DNA of 15,132 bases from an uncultured Bacilli bacterium (GTDB lineage: Bacteria > Bacillota_I > Bacilli_A > RF39 > UBA660): positions 1 through 15,132 of the forward strand of contig CAKONA010000005.1 of assembly GCA_934096785.1 (NCBI GenBank). The letters are read 5' to 3'. The notes under the pieces are model-generated. The model ran no database searches. It saw only the letters and a list, made by a program, of their open reading frames with translations, and had not been told where the DNA came from. Position numbers and translations under genes: made by a program. This document shows positions 1-6,789 of this stretch, one piece after another; position 1 is the first letter of the stretch, and each line of letters begins with the position of its first letter.

Positions 1-74
1 GCTACACTTGATGCTGTTATACCTTTTCCTAAACCAGAAACCACCCCTCCAGTAACAAAAACGTATTTTGTCAT
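1..74 (-). CDS. pyrG: CTP synthase, N-terminal fragment (cut by window edge)
   Basis: Only the first 24 codons are present; the gene runs off the left edge. CTP synthase makes CTP from UTP, ATP and glutamine in the cytoplasm. The visible start reads [18 protein letters not shown], which is the conserved N-terminus of the PyrG synthetase domain, including its ATP-binding GGVVSxLGKG loop. The ATG at 74-72 is preceded by a strong GGAGG at 87-83, eight bases upstream, so the start is secure. Upstream lie its own promoter and a terminator-like hairpin followed by eight U, suggesting leader attenuation. The identification rests on this short but highly characteristic segment. Confidence 0.93.
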   Translation of the reverse strand, partial: MTKYVFVTGGVVSGLGKGITASSV

Positions 75-87
75 AAATATTACCTCC

Positions 88-121
88 AAAAAAAATGAGC
101 CCGAGAGTTTTCTCTAGGCTC
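88..121 (-). terminator. Terminator hairpin: end of the DUF285 gene and possible pyrG leader attenuator
   Basis: On the minus strand GAGCC (121-117) pairs with GGCTC (101-97) and AGAG (115-112) pairs with CTCT (107-104) around an AAAA loop, with a small internal bulge. One A and then eight T follow (95-88), directly abutting the pyrG ribosome binding site. It can end transcripts from the repeat-protein gene, whose stop codon is 40 bases upstream. Because a promoter lies between that stop and the hairpin, it is also the pyrG leader. Confidence 0.85.
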
Positions 122-127
122 TATTTA

Positions 128-156
128 ATTATATAATTTTTTTATCATTTAGTAAA
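128..156 (-). promoter_or_regulatory. Probable pyrG promoter
   Basis: On the minus strand TTTACT (156-151) and TATAAT (133-128) are separated by exactly 17 bases. The expected start is near base 121, which is the first base of the terminator-like stem, so the hairpin would occupy the very 5' end of the message. The match is good, but the region is AT-rich and no transcript data are available. Confidence 0.6.
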
Positions 157-160
157 TATA

Positions 161-2359
161 TTAGTTTGATTTTAATGTGAAATATCCAGGGAAAGATGTT
201 CCTCCATCTACTCTAGCGTATGTTTTGTCAGTTGGATTAGCACTTGCCCATACAGTACCAGCACCACCAACTAAATTTAGAGTTAGTCCAAACATATTCG
301 TACTGTTTGTTACATTGTCTGTTTTAAAACTGCTACTAGTATAAATAGTCTTTAAATTATTAGCGTTATAAAACATATAATACATATTTGTAACCTTACT
401 TGTATCAAAACTAGATAAATCTAGAGTTGTAAAATTTGAATACGCAAACATTTGAAGCATACTTGTAACATTACTCGTGTTAAAACTACTCAAATCTAAA
501 GATGTTGCTTGACTGTCGCGAAACATATAACTCATATTGGTTACATTACTAGTATTAAATTTATCTAAACCTTTTATTTCTTTAGAAATACTTCCAGAAA
601 ACATATAATTCATCGATTTTACATTACTTGTATCAAAATTACTTACATCTAATAAAGGTACATTTGTATTGTTAAATATATAACTCATATCAGTTACAAG
701 AGAAGTATTAAAGTTTTCAAGTCCAATTATCTCTGTTGCATAGTTATTATTAAACAGTCTTGACATATTCGTTACTTTGTTTGTGTTAAAACTGCTTACA
801 TTTATATAATTTGCTTGTGCAGATGCAAACATATTACTAATCGTTGTCACTTTACTTGTATCAAAATTTCTTAAATCCAGTCTTTTAACATTACTAAAAG
901 AAAACATACCATACATATTGGTTACATTACTTGTATTAAATTTGTCTAAGCCTTTTATTTTAGTTGCTACACTATTATAAAACATTTCATACATACTCGT
1001 AACTTTGCTTGTATCAAAACTACTGACATCAATTTCTTTTATTTGAGTATTGCTAAACATATCATCCATACGTGTTACTTTACTTGTATTAAAATTTTTT
1101 AAATCTAATGTTTTTACTAAAATATTTCTAAATGTACTATGCATACTATTTACATTACTCGTATCAAAATTACTAACATCTAATTTTTCTACTTTTGCAC
1201 CATCAAACATATGCTCCATAGTTTTAACATTTGAAGTATTAAAGCTGCTTAAATCTATTTTTTTTGCAGCACCTTCCTTAAACGTATTGTAAAAACTATC
1301 TATTTTGCTTGTATCAAAACTACTTAAATCCAATTCAGTAGCTGAACTCGTTAAAAACATTTGTATCATTGAAGTTACATTGCTTGTATCAAAACTACTT
1401 AAGTCTAATGAAGTTGCTTTACTTTTGTAAAACATGCTATGCATACTTATAACATTACTTGTATCAAAATTTTCAAGACCTTTTATTTCGGTCGCAGCAA
1501 ATTCAGAAAACATATTACCCATGTTATTAATATATTTCGTATTGAAGCCACTCACATCTACAGATGATGCCATACTATTTTTAAACATATTATTCATAGA
1601 TAAAACTTTTTCATTATTAATATATGTACATGGTGCTTCAGTTACTGGATTAGTGCTTGTTTTATTTGTAAGCACTACTCCCCAATTATTATTTCCATCA
1701 GCATTATTATAATTAAAACTATATGTATATATTCCTTTAGTAAACGTTGCACCTTTAACAGCGTCTCCATCGTATGTACAATATATTTCTTCTGGTTCTA
1801 TGTATTGTTCTATTCCTATTTTACCTGTGAATTTTTTTCCGATGTTTTCATCTTGTGGATATGTTTTATTATCAAATGTTACGGTTACTGTGTATTCATG
1901 TGTTGTGTTTCCAGCAATTGTTATGTTTTTCTTTATATTTCCATCAGTTACTGTATCCGTGATTGGAACTGCTCTATAGATACTATCGCATGTACCGCTT
2001 TCTTGTTGATTTGTTTCACCATAGTTAATATAACTTTTACAATCTAGTGTTACATGAAGTTCAAAGTAATCTATGGTGTTAATAAGTTCTCCCCAGTATA
2101 GGTTATATGATAGTTCTTTTGAATTATTATTAGTAACTTTTATCTTCTTTGATACTGAGTCTCCCGGCATAGCTTCAGTTAGTTGTAACTCCGTCTCATC
2201 GATATAGGTTAGTTTTAAATCTCCAGTTTCCATTACTATGTCTCTAGGAGTACCTTCAATTTTTAAACCAAAATAACCGTATGTAAAGCCAATTACACCT
2301 AATATAAGTGTAATAATCATTGTTATAAATATAATTTTTACTACCTTATTGTTATTCAT
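161..2359 (-). CDS. BspA-like surface protein with DUF285 repeats
   Basis: This is a predicted exported, membrane-tethered repeat protein of 732 residues. One hydrophobic segment at about residues 6-31 acts as signal or anchor. Residues 40-190 form a beta-rich domain of the kind found in secreted Bacilli proteins (GDLKLTY, then AMPGDSVSKKIKVTN), with cysteine pairs C107/C124 and C194/C244 that could form disulfides. Residues 247-697 are about 17 DUF285 units, typically DLSSFDTSNVTSMxxMF. The last 36 residues (GGAGTVW, then ARVDGGTSFPGYFT) are the usual cap after such repeats. No LPXTG motif is seen. The family is linked to surface display and adhesion; no specific ligand can be named. A TTG 12 codons upstream is in frame but lies inside the -35 box of the gene's own promoter, so the ATG at 2359 was chosen. 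The expected transcript starts at or one base before that ATG, so there is no room for a ribosome binding site. Confidence 0.9.
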   Translation of the reverse strand: MNNNKVVKIIFITMIITLILGVIGFTYGYFGLKIEGTPRDIVMETGDLKLTYIDETELQLTEAMPGDSVSKKIKVTNNNSKELSYNLYWGELINTIDYFELHVTLDCKSYINYGETNQQESGTCDSIYRAVPITDTVTDGNIKKNITIAGNTTHEYTVTVTFDNKTYPQDENIGKKFTGKIGIEQYIEPEEIYCTYDGDAVKGATFTKGIYTYSFNYNNADGNNNWGVVLTNKTSTNPVTEAPCTYINNEKVLSMNNMFKNSMASSVDVSGFNTKYINNMGNMFSEFAATEIKGLENFDTSNVISMHSMFYKSKATSLDLSSFDTSNVTSMIQMFLTSSATELDLSSFDTSKIDSFYNTFKEGAAKKIDLSSFNTSNVKTMEHMFDGAKVEKLDVSNFDTSNVNSMHSTFRNILVKTLDLKNFNTSKVTRMDDMFSNTQIKEIDVSSFDTSKVTSMYEMFYNSVATKIKGLDKFNTSNVTNMYGMFSFSNVKRLDLRNFDTSKVTTISNMFASAQANYINVSSFNTNKVTNMSRLFNNNYATEIIGLENFNTSLVTDMSYIFNNTNVPLLDVSNFDTSNVKSMNYMFSGSISKEIKGLDKFNTSNVTNMSYMFRDSQATSLDLSSFNTSNVTSMLQMFAYSNFTTLDLSSFDTSKVTNMYYMFYNANNLKTIYTSSSFKTDNVTNSTNMFGLTLNLVGGAGTVWASANPTDKTYARVDGGTSFPGYFTLKSN
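268..1621 (-). repeat. Tandem DUF285 coding repeats, about 17 units of 25-27 codons
   Basis: The units keep a consensus such as NVTSMxxMFxxSxATxLDLSSFDTS, where Met-Phe, Leu/Ile-Asp and Phe-Asn/Asp-Thr are nearly invariant. Most units are 25 codons; those carrying an xIKGLxxF variant are 26-27. The plus strand shows recurring words such as TTGTATCAAAACTACT, so the DNA itself is repetitive enough for recombination to gain or lose units. These are coding repeats, not a CRISPR array. Confidence 0.9.
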
Positions 2360-2366
2360 AATATAT

Positions 2367-2395
2367 ATTATAATATGGAAATTCAATGTTTTCAA
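2367..2395 (-). promoter_or_regulatory. Promoter of the DUF285 gene, apparently giving a leaderless mRNA
   Basis: TTGAAA (2395-2390) and a perfect TATAAT (2372-2367) are spaced by 17 bases on the minus strand. The ATG begins at 2359, with seven bases between the -10 box and the A, which is where transcription should start. It sits directly after the terminator of the upstream kinase gene, so it is likely the only promoter for this gene. Confidence 0.75.
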
Positions 2396-2400
2396 TGATA

Positions 2401-2434
2401 AAAGAAAAGAACTAGTTTTGTTCTTCTAGTTCTT
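2401..2434 (-). terminator. Terminator of the lipid kinase gene, overlapping its last codons
   Basis: On the minus strand AAGAACTAG (2434-2426) pairs perfectly with CTAGTTCTT (2415-2407) around a 10-base loop, followed by the T-rich TTCTTT. The stop codon TAG lies within the 3' arm. It separates the kinase from the DUF285 promoter a few bases downstream. The T tract is interrupted, so efficiency is uncertain. Confidence 0.65.
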
Positions 2435-3362
2435 CTTCAATATCTTTTGGTTTCTCAAATAGTTTTTCTATGTTCTTAGTTGGAAGTAACATGTAGTTAT
2501 CTTTATTTATTTCTATTGTGAATTTGTTACTTTCGTGAGGCAACTCATCTCCATCTATACACCATGATGGTGGCATTTCATCAAATTCTAGTTCAATCTT
2601 GTCAGTCTTGAAGTATTTGAAAACTGGTATATCATTTAATTCTCTTCTTTTTAGATAATGTACTGCTCTTATGATATCCCATTTGTTTTTTATTTCGCAA
2701 AGTAATACTTCAAACTTATTGTCATCTAACTTTACATCATCATAGATGTTATTAACTCCACCTACTCTGTTTGAGTTTGTTATGAAAATGAATGAGAATT
2801 TCCCTTCTTTTTGTTCTCCATTTACAGTGTACTTTACATTATAAAATTGTAGTTTTTGTTTTAGTTGTTGAATTCCATAAATTACGTATGCTAGTTTACC
2901 ATATTTTTCCTTTAGTTTTCTAGGTGTTGAATATGATATGTCAACCCATGCTCCTATACATGCTACATAGACAAATGGATTTTTATTAATTAGACATACA
3001 TCTATATTTTTTTGTGCTCCATTTAGTAACATGACTAAATTCTTTGTAGTGTTCCCAGTCATACCATACATATGAGCTACATCATTTACACTTCCAAGTG
3101 GTAGATGTCCTAGTAATATAGGCTTATGTCTTTCAATATTTCCTGAGATTACTTCATTTAAAGTTCCATCTCCTCCAGCACATATTAAAAGGTCTACGTC
3201 TTTTAGTTTCTTAGTTATTTCTTTTGCGTGTCCTTTATATTCAGTGTAAATAATTTCTACATTATATCCGTAGTTTTCAAATATTTTGTATAGTTTTTTA
3301 ATATCATTTCTATTTGTTAATTTTCCACTATTTGGATTGTAAATAACAACACATTTCATCAT
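2412..3362 (-). CDS. Diacylglycerol kinase-family lipid kinase (DagK/YegS-like)
   Basis: A 316-residue soluble or membrane-associated lipid kinase. It probably phosphorylates diacylglycerol to phosphatidic acid, recycling lipid left over from lipoteichoic acid or other envelope synthesis. Visible motifs are the N-terminal YNPNSGK (8-14), the nucleotide-binding GGDGTLNE (63-70), LPLGSVNDVA (87-96) in place of the more usual PxGTxNDFA, and a C-terminal IDGDE (269-273). This is the standard DAGK catalytic fold plus C-terminal domain, of normal length. Two adjacent ATGs exist; the first has GAGGG ten bases upstream and was chosen. The C-terminus is very acidic (EEELEEQN). The gene is divergent from the PBP gene and has its own extended -10 promoter and terminator. 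The exact lipid substrate cannot be read from sequence; sphingosine- or other lipid-kinase relatives share these motifs. Confidence 0.9.
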   Translation of the reverse strand: MMKCVVIYNPNSGKLTNRNDIKKLYKIFENYGYNVEIIYTEYKGHAKEITKKLKDVDLLICAGGDGTLNEVISGNIERHKPILLGHLPLGSVNDVAHMYGMTGNTTKNLVMLLNGAQKNIDVCLINKNPFVYVACIGAWVDISYSTPRKLKEKYGKLAYVIYGIQQLKQKLQFYNVKYTVNGEQKEGKFSFIFITNSNRVGGVNNIYDDVKLDDNKFEVLLCEIKNKWDIIRAVHYLKRRELNDIPVFKYFKTDKIELEFDEMPPSWCIDGDELPHESNKFTIEINKDNYMLLPTKNIEKLFEKPKDIEEELEEQN

Positions 3363-3385
3363 ATTATCTTTTCCCTCGTACTAAT

Positions 3386-3394
3386 ATTATAACA
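3386..3394 (-). promoter_or_regulatory. Extended -10 promoter of the lipid kinase gene
   Basis: TGT followed by TATAAT on the minus strand (3394-3386), without a convincing -35 box. The expected start is near 3379, giving a leader of about 17 bases that begins almost at the GAGGG ribosome binding site (3377-3373). Confidence 0.6.
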
Positions 3395-3461
3395 AATTTT
3401 TCATATTATTAATAGATTATAAAATTTTATAAAATTTTATTACTCGGGAATACTAATATTG

Positions 3462-3470
3462 TGGTATACT
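3462..3470 (+). promoter_or_regulatory. Extended -10 promoter of the PBP gene
   Basis: TGG followed by TATACT (3465-3470); no strong -35 box is seen. Upstream, at 3421-3440, AAAATTTTAT is repeated twice in tandem and could serve as an AT-rich UP-like element for this promoter or the divergent one. The leader would be about 23 bases and contains AAGGAGG at 3487-3493. Confidence 0.6.
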
Positions 3471-3499
3471 ATTAAGATGATTTATGAAGGAGGAATATT

Positions 3500-5611
3500 A
3501 TGAAGAAGCCAGTTAAGAAAAATATCAAGAAGAATGTTAAGAAGAAAAGTAATGTTTTAAATAATATATGTTTAGTAATAATAATTATAATTATACTTGG
3601 TTTGGTTGGTGTATCTGGTTTCTTTTATTATATATATATGAGTGCTCCTGAGTTTAAGGGAGAGTTACTTTATAAGAAAGAATCATCTAATATTTATGAT
3701 TCTAAGGGAGACTTGATAACTAGTATTGGTACTGAAAAGAGACAAATTGTTTCTTATGAAGAGTTACCTCAAGTATTAATTGATGCGATTGTTGCGACAG
3801 AAGACTCTAGATTCTTTGAACATGATGGATTTGATGTATATAGGTTTACTAAAGCTGGTCTTGGTTTTTTAAAGGGTGAAGATGCTGGAGGAGCAAGCAC
3901 TCTAACAATGCAGTTATCAAAAAATACATATACTAGTACAACTACTGTGGGATTTGATGGTATCGTTCGTAAGTTTACTGATATATACATGTCTATTTTT
4001 AAGATTGAGAAAGATTATAGTAAGGAACAAATAATTGAGTTTTATGTTAATGCTCCTTATTTAGGTGCAGGTAGTTATGGAGTTCAAATGGCTTCAAGGA
4101 CTTATTTTGATAAAGATGTAAGTAATATTAATTTAGTTGAGGCTGCAATGATAGCTGGTATGTTTCAGGCTCCTGGAGAGTATGATCCTTATGTAAATCC
4201 AGAAAAAACTAATCAAAGAAAAAATGAAGTAATTAATTTAATGTTAAGACATGGTTATATTACTGAAAATGAGGCTGATAAAGCTAAGAGGGTTTACGTA
4301 GAAGATATCATTAAGAAACAAAAAACTACTATTAATAAGTATCAAGGATTTATAGATACAGTTGTTGAAGAGGTTATAGATAAAACTGGACAAAATCCTT
4401 ATGAAGTTTCAATGGATATATATACAACTATGGATAAAAGTAAACAAGATGTAATAAATAATTTTTATAAGAATCATAAGTTTAAAGATAATAAAGTTCA
4501 AGTTGGAATTGGTATTATTGATAATGATACTGGTGAAATACTTGCAGTTGGTGCTGGACGTAATAAGAACAGTGAGTTATCTTTGAATTATGCGACACAA
4601 ATAAAAAGACACCCAGGTAGTACAGCTAAACCTCTATTTGATTATGGTCCTGGTATTGAATACTTGAATTGGTCTACTTATACTCCATTTTATGATAAGC
4701 CTGTTAGTTATACTAATGGTGGGGTTATGAGAAATGTTGATGGAAAATATAATGGATTTATGACTCTTGAACAATGTTTAGTTCGTTCTAGAAATACATG
4801 TGCACTTCAAGCATTTCAAAAGATTAGTAATTCTAAGATTGATAAGTTTGTTACTTCACTTGGAATAACTCCTGAATATTTAGGAAACTCTCATTATATA
4901 AATGAAGCTCATTCGATTGGTGGATTTACTGGTGTTAGTCCTGTACAGTTAGCTGGTGCTTATACTGCATTTGGTAATGGTGGTTATTTTACTGAACCAC
5001 ATAGTGTTAAAAAGATTGTTTATAAAAATGGCAGTGATGATGAAGCATTAGAATTTAATTATCCTAAGAATAGAGTTATGAAAGATACTACTGCTTATAT
5101 GATAAGTTATATGTTAAAAAGAGTTACTAGTTCTCGTGTTAAAGTTAAAGGTAGTGAAATATCTACTAAGACTGGTACAAGTAGTTATGATTCAGCTAGA
5201 TTAAAATCACTTGGACTTAGTACTAATGTTATACAAGATGCGTGGACAGTAACATTTAGTCGTGATTATAGTGTTGCGATATGGTATGGATATGATGAAT
5301 TAACTAAGAAGACATATAATACTTCAGGTCATGCATGGAGTGAAAGAACAAAGATACAAGCTGAGATTGTTAATAAAGTTATGAAAGAGAATTCTAAATT
5401 TGTAAGACCAAGTGGTATTGTTGCTGCGAAGGTTGCAGTCGGAACTAACCCACCAAGACTGTCTAGTTCAGGACAAACATATTTATTCGTAAAAGGTACT
5501 GAACCAACTAAAGTATATGTTGCTCCTAAAAAGGAAACAAAGACTGAAAATGATACAAATAATGATACATCTAGTAATAATAATACTCTTCCGCAAGAGT
5601 TAGAGCCATAA
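3500..5611 (+). CDS. Class A penicillin-binding protein (transglycosylase/transpeptidase)
   Basis: A 703-residue bifunctional enzyme that polymerises lipid II into glycan strands and crosslinks stem peptides outside the membrane. A Lys-rich cytoplasmic tail (1-17) precedes one membrane anchor (about 22-47). The GT51 domain (about 75-245) shows EDSRFFEH with catalytic Glu101, GGASTLTMQL (130-139), and the NAPYLGAGSYG segment (184-194). The transpeptidase domain (about 330-630) has all three motifs: STAK (374-377, nucleophile Ser374), SRN (430-432) and KTGTS (557-561). The C-terminal tail is low-complexity, rich in Asn, Thr and Ser. Length is normal for PBP1A-type enzymes. The start is backed by AAGGAGG six bases upstream. 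The gene is monocistronic, with its own promoter and a terminator that contains its stop codon. Whether it corresponds to PBP1a, 1b or 2a cannot be settled by motif alone. Confidence 0.95.
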   Translation: MKKPVKKNIKKNVKKKSNVLNNICLVIIIIIILGLVGVSGFFYYIYMSAPEFKGELLYKKESSNIYDSKGDLITSIGTEKRQIVSYEELPQVLIDAIVATEDSRFFEHDGFDVYRFTKAGLGFLKGEDAGGASTLTMQLSKNTYTSTTTVGFDGIVRKFTDIYMSIFKIEKDYSKEQIIEFYVNAPYLGAGSYGVQMASRTYFDKDVSNINLVEAAMIAGMFQAPGEYDPYVNPEKTNQRKNEVINLMLRHGYITENEADKAKRVYVEDIIKKQKTTINKYQGFIDTVVEEVIDKTGQNPYEVSMDIYTTMDKSKQDVINNFYKNHKFKDNKVQVGIGIIDNDTGEILAVGAGRNKNSELSLNYATQIKRHPGSTAKPLFDYGPGIEYLNWSTYTPFYDKPVSYTNGGVMRNVDGKYNGFMTLEQCLVRSRNTCALQAFQKISNSKIDKFVTSLGITPEYLGNSHYINEAHSIGGFTGVSPVQLAGAYTAFGNGGYFTEPHSVKKIVYKNGSDDEALEFNYPKNRVMKDTTAYMISYMLKRVTSSRVKVKGSEISTKTGTSSYDSARLKSLGLSTNVIQDAWTVTFSRDYSVAIWYGYDELTKKTYNTSGHAWSERTKIQAEIVNKVMKENSKFVRPSGIVAAKVAVGTNPPRLSSSGQTYLFVKGTEPTKVYVAPKKETKTENDTNNDTSSNNNTLPQELEP

Positions 5612-5627
5612 TATTATGGCTCTTTTT
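5603..5627 (+). terminator. Intrinsic terminator of the PBP gene
   Basis: A perfect 20-base palindrome: GAGCCATAAT pairs with ATTATGGCTC (5603-5622), followed by TTTTT. The PBP stop codon (5609-5611) lies inside the stem, so translation runs into the hairpin. Confidence 0.92.
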
Positions 5628-5653
5628 ATATATTAAAATGTGTTTCTGTGTAT

Positions 5654-5681
5654 AAAAAATAGCAATTTTTAACAAATTGCT
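5654..5681 (-). terminator. Terminator of the DUF3267-ZIP-RluA-pseudogene operon
   Basis: On the minus strand AGCAATTT (5681-5674) pairs perfectly with AAATTGCT (5668-5661) around a five-base loop, then ATTTTTTA follows. It begins in the last codons of the decayed amidase gene, consistent with that gene having once been the final cistron of the operon. Confidence 0.8.
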
Positions 5682-6148
5682 ATATAATCTAGTATTTTAC
5701 CTTCAAATATCTTTTTGAAACTATTATTACATATTATTTTTTGGTTTAAATAAATTCTTCTTATTACTTATAGCATGAACATCTTAATTTGATAGAACTT
5801 CATATACAAATTCACTACAATAGTATTTATTTCTATGAAGTTTTATTTTGAAGTATGCTAGAAGTAATCCAATAATATTATATCCTCTATTGTTATTAGA
5901 AATCCCATCTATTTTATTTATTATATTATTGAATTGTTATTCTTGAATAACCCATTTTCTATATCTTCTATTTTAAATATTCAATAAAATGGAAAGAATG
6001 AATACTTTCTTGAGAATGAATACATCTTATTACATTTACTATTAAAAGATAGTGATATGTGACTATATTTATCTTTTGTGAATAGTTTTATCATTTTAGA
6101 TATTATTGAATTTGTATGAGTTAAAACTATATAAATCTTTTTATCCAT
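5669..6148 (-). pseudogene. Decayed permuted papain-like (NlpC/P60-related) amidase gene
   Basis: This 480-base stretch has no long open frame, but reading three frames in turn rebuilds one protein of about 155 residues. From an ATG at 6148 it reads DKKIYIVLTHTNS, YSHISLSFNSK and YSFSRKYSFFPFY, hits TGA at 5983-5981, then gives IEDIENGLFKN. A shift near 5935, with an apparent small deletion, leads to NIIGLLLAYFKIKLHRN and YYCSEFVYEVLSN, then TAA at 5786-5784, then KKNLFKPKNN. A second shift near 5740, at an A-run, gives SFKKIFEGKILDYIAIC and a stop at 5671-5669. An early His (YSH) and a late Cys (YYCSEFVYE) match the circularly permuted papain-like fold of the YaeF/YiiX (C92-type) group. Two stops and two frameshifts make it inactive. 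Its ATG overlaps the RluA stop as ATGGATAA, an intact coupling signal. The family assignment is from memory of such proteins; the decay itself is seen directly. Confidence 0.75.
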
Positions 6149-6779
6149 TTTCTACTACTTTCTTATATTCATTTGGTATATCTAATTTAATATGTATATG
6201 TTCTTTAGTAACAGGATGATTAAATTCAAGTTCGCTTGCTAAAAGAAGCATCTTTCTGTAACCATCTTTCTTTCCATATTTTTTATCACCAAGTATTGGT
6301 GTTTTATTATCTGACATGTGTACTCTTATTTGATTTTTTCTTCCTGTTTTAATTTCTATTTCGACAAGTGAATATTGTTTATTATGTTTTAATCTTTTAT
6401 AGTGTGTTTCTGCGTATTTGCCACTTTTGTCATTTGTACTATAAGTAAGAAGTGTCTTCGTTTCTTTTAAATATGAAGTAATAACACCTTCTTCATTTAT
6501 AATTCCATGTACTAAAGCTAAGTATTTACGTTTTACATGTTCCCAATTATCTTGTAATGTTTCTTTTACTCTTTCGTTTTTAGCAAACATAACTAACCCA
6601 CTAGTATCTTTATCTAATCTATGTACTACAAAAACTCTTTGATTCTTTTTATGTAAATAATCATAAACTTCATTATAAAGACTATGACTATATTTTTCAC
6701 TATTAATAGTTGGTATATTTCCATCTTTATAAACTATTAATATATTTTTATCTTCAAATAATATTTTTAACTTCTTCAT
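6141..6779 (-). CDS. RluA-family pseudouridine synthase
   Basis: A 212-residue enzyme that converts uridine to pseudouridine in rRNA or tRNA. The catalytic motif HRLDKDTSG is at residues 53-61, with catalytic Asp56; a typical GRKNQIRVHM and LGDKKYG follow near residues 145-168. There is no N-terminal S4 RNA-binding domain, so it is a short RluA-like form, and the exact target base cannot be told. The frame is open further upstream to a TTG inside the ZIP gene, but AAGGAG lies just before ATG 6779, so this start is used. It is 11 bases behind the ZIP gene in the same operon, and its stop overlaps the start of the decayed amidase gene. Confidence 0.9.
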   Translation of the reverse strand: MKKLKILFEDKNILIVYKDGNIPTINSEKYSHSLYNEVYDYLHKKNQRVFVVHRLDKDTSGLVMFAKNERVKETLQDNWEHVKRKYLALVHGIINEEGVITSYLKETKTLLTYSTNDKSGKYAETHYKRLKHNKQYSLVEIEIKTGRKNQIRVHMSDNKTPILGDKKYGKKDGYRKMLLLASELEFNHPVTKEHIHIKLDIPNEYKKVVENG

Positions 6780-6789
6780 GTTACTCCTT

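Noticed and set aside
88..121. pyrG control by 5' G-addition as in Bacillus subtilis
   Set aside because: The expected transcript start has no GGG run, and the 5' arm of the stem is not pyrimidine-rich, so that mechanism is not supported.
268..1621. Regular repeats about 75 bases apart that could look like a CRISPR array
   Set aside because: They are codon-periodic, degenerate, and encode DUF285 units in one open frame; there are no conserved repeat-spacer boundaries or cas genes.
1050..2047. Plus-strand open frames inside the DUF285 gene, and similar antisense frames in other genes
   Set aside because: They are low-complexity shadows of the coding strand with no ribosome binding site or family resemblance.
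2359..2395. An in-frame TTG that would extend the DUF285 protein by 12 residues
   Set aside because: The TTG is the first three bases of the TTGAAA -35 box, the extra codons overlap the -10 box, and no ribosome binding site precedes it.
5981..5983. TGA read as tryptophan, which would remove one lesion from the amidase remnant
   Set aside because: murI ends in TGA directly before its terminator, other genes use TGG for Trp, and the remnant still has a TAA and two frameshifts.
5995..6023. Direct 11-base repeats (AGAATGAATAC) as possible transposon target or attachment sites
   Set aside because: They fall in the coding remnant and encode the two similar pieces YSFSRK and YSFF; no insertion lies between them.
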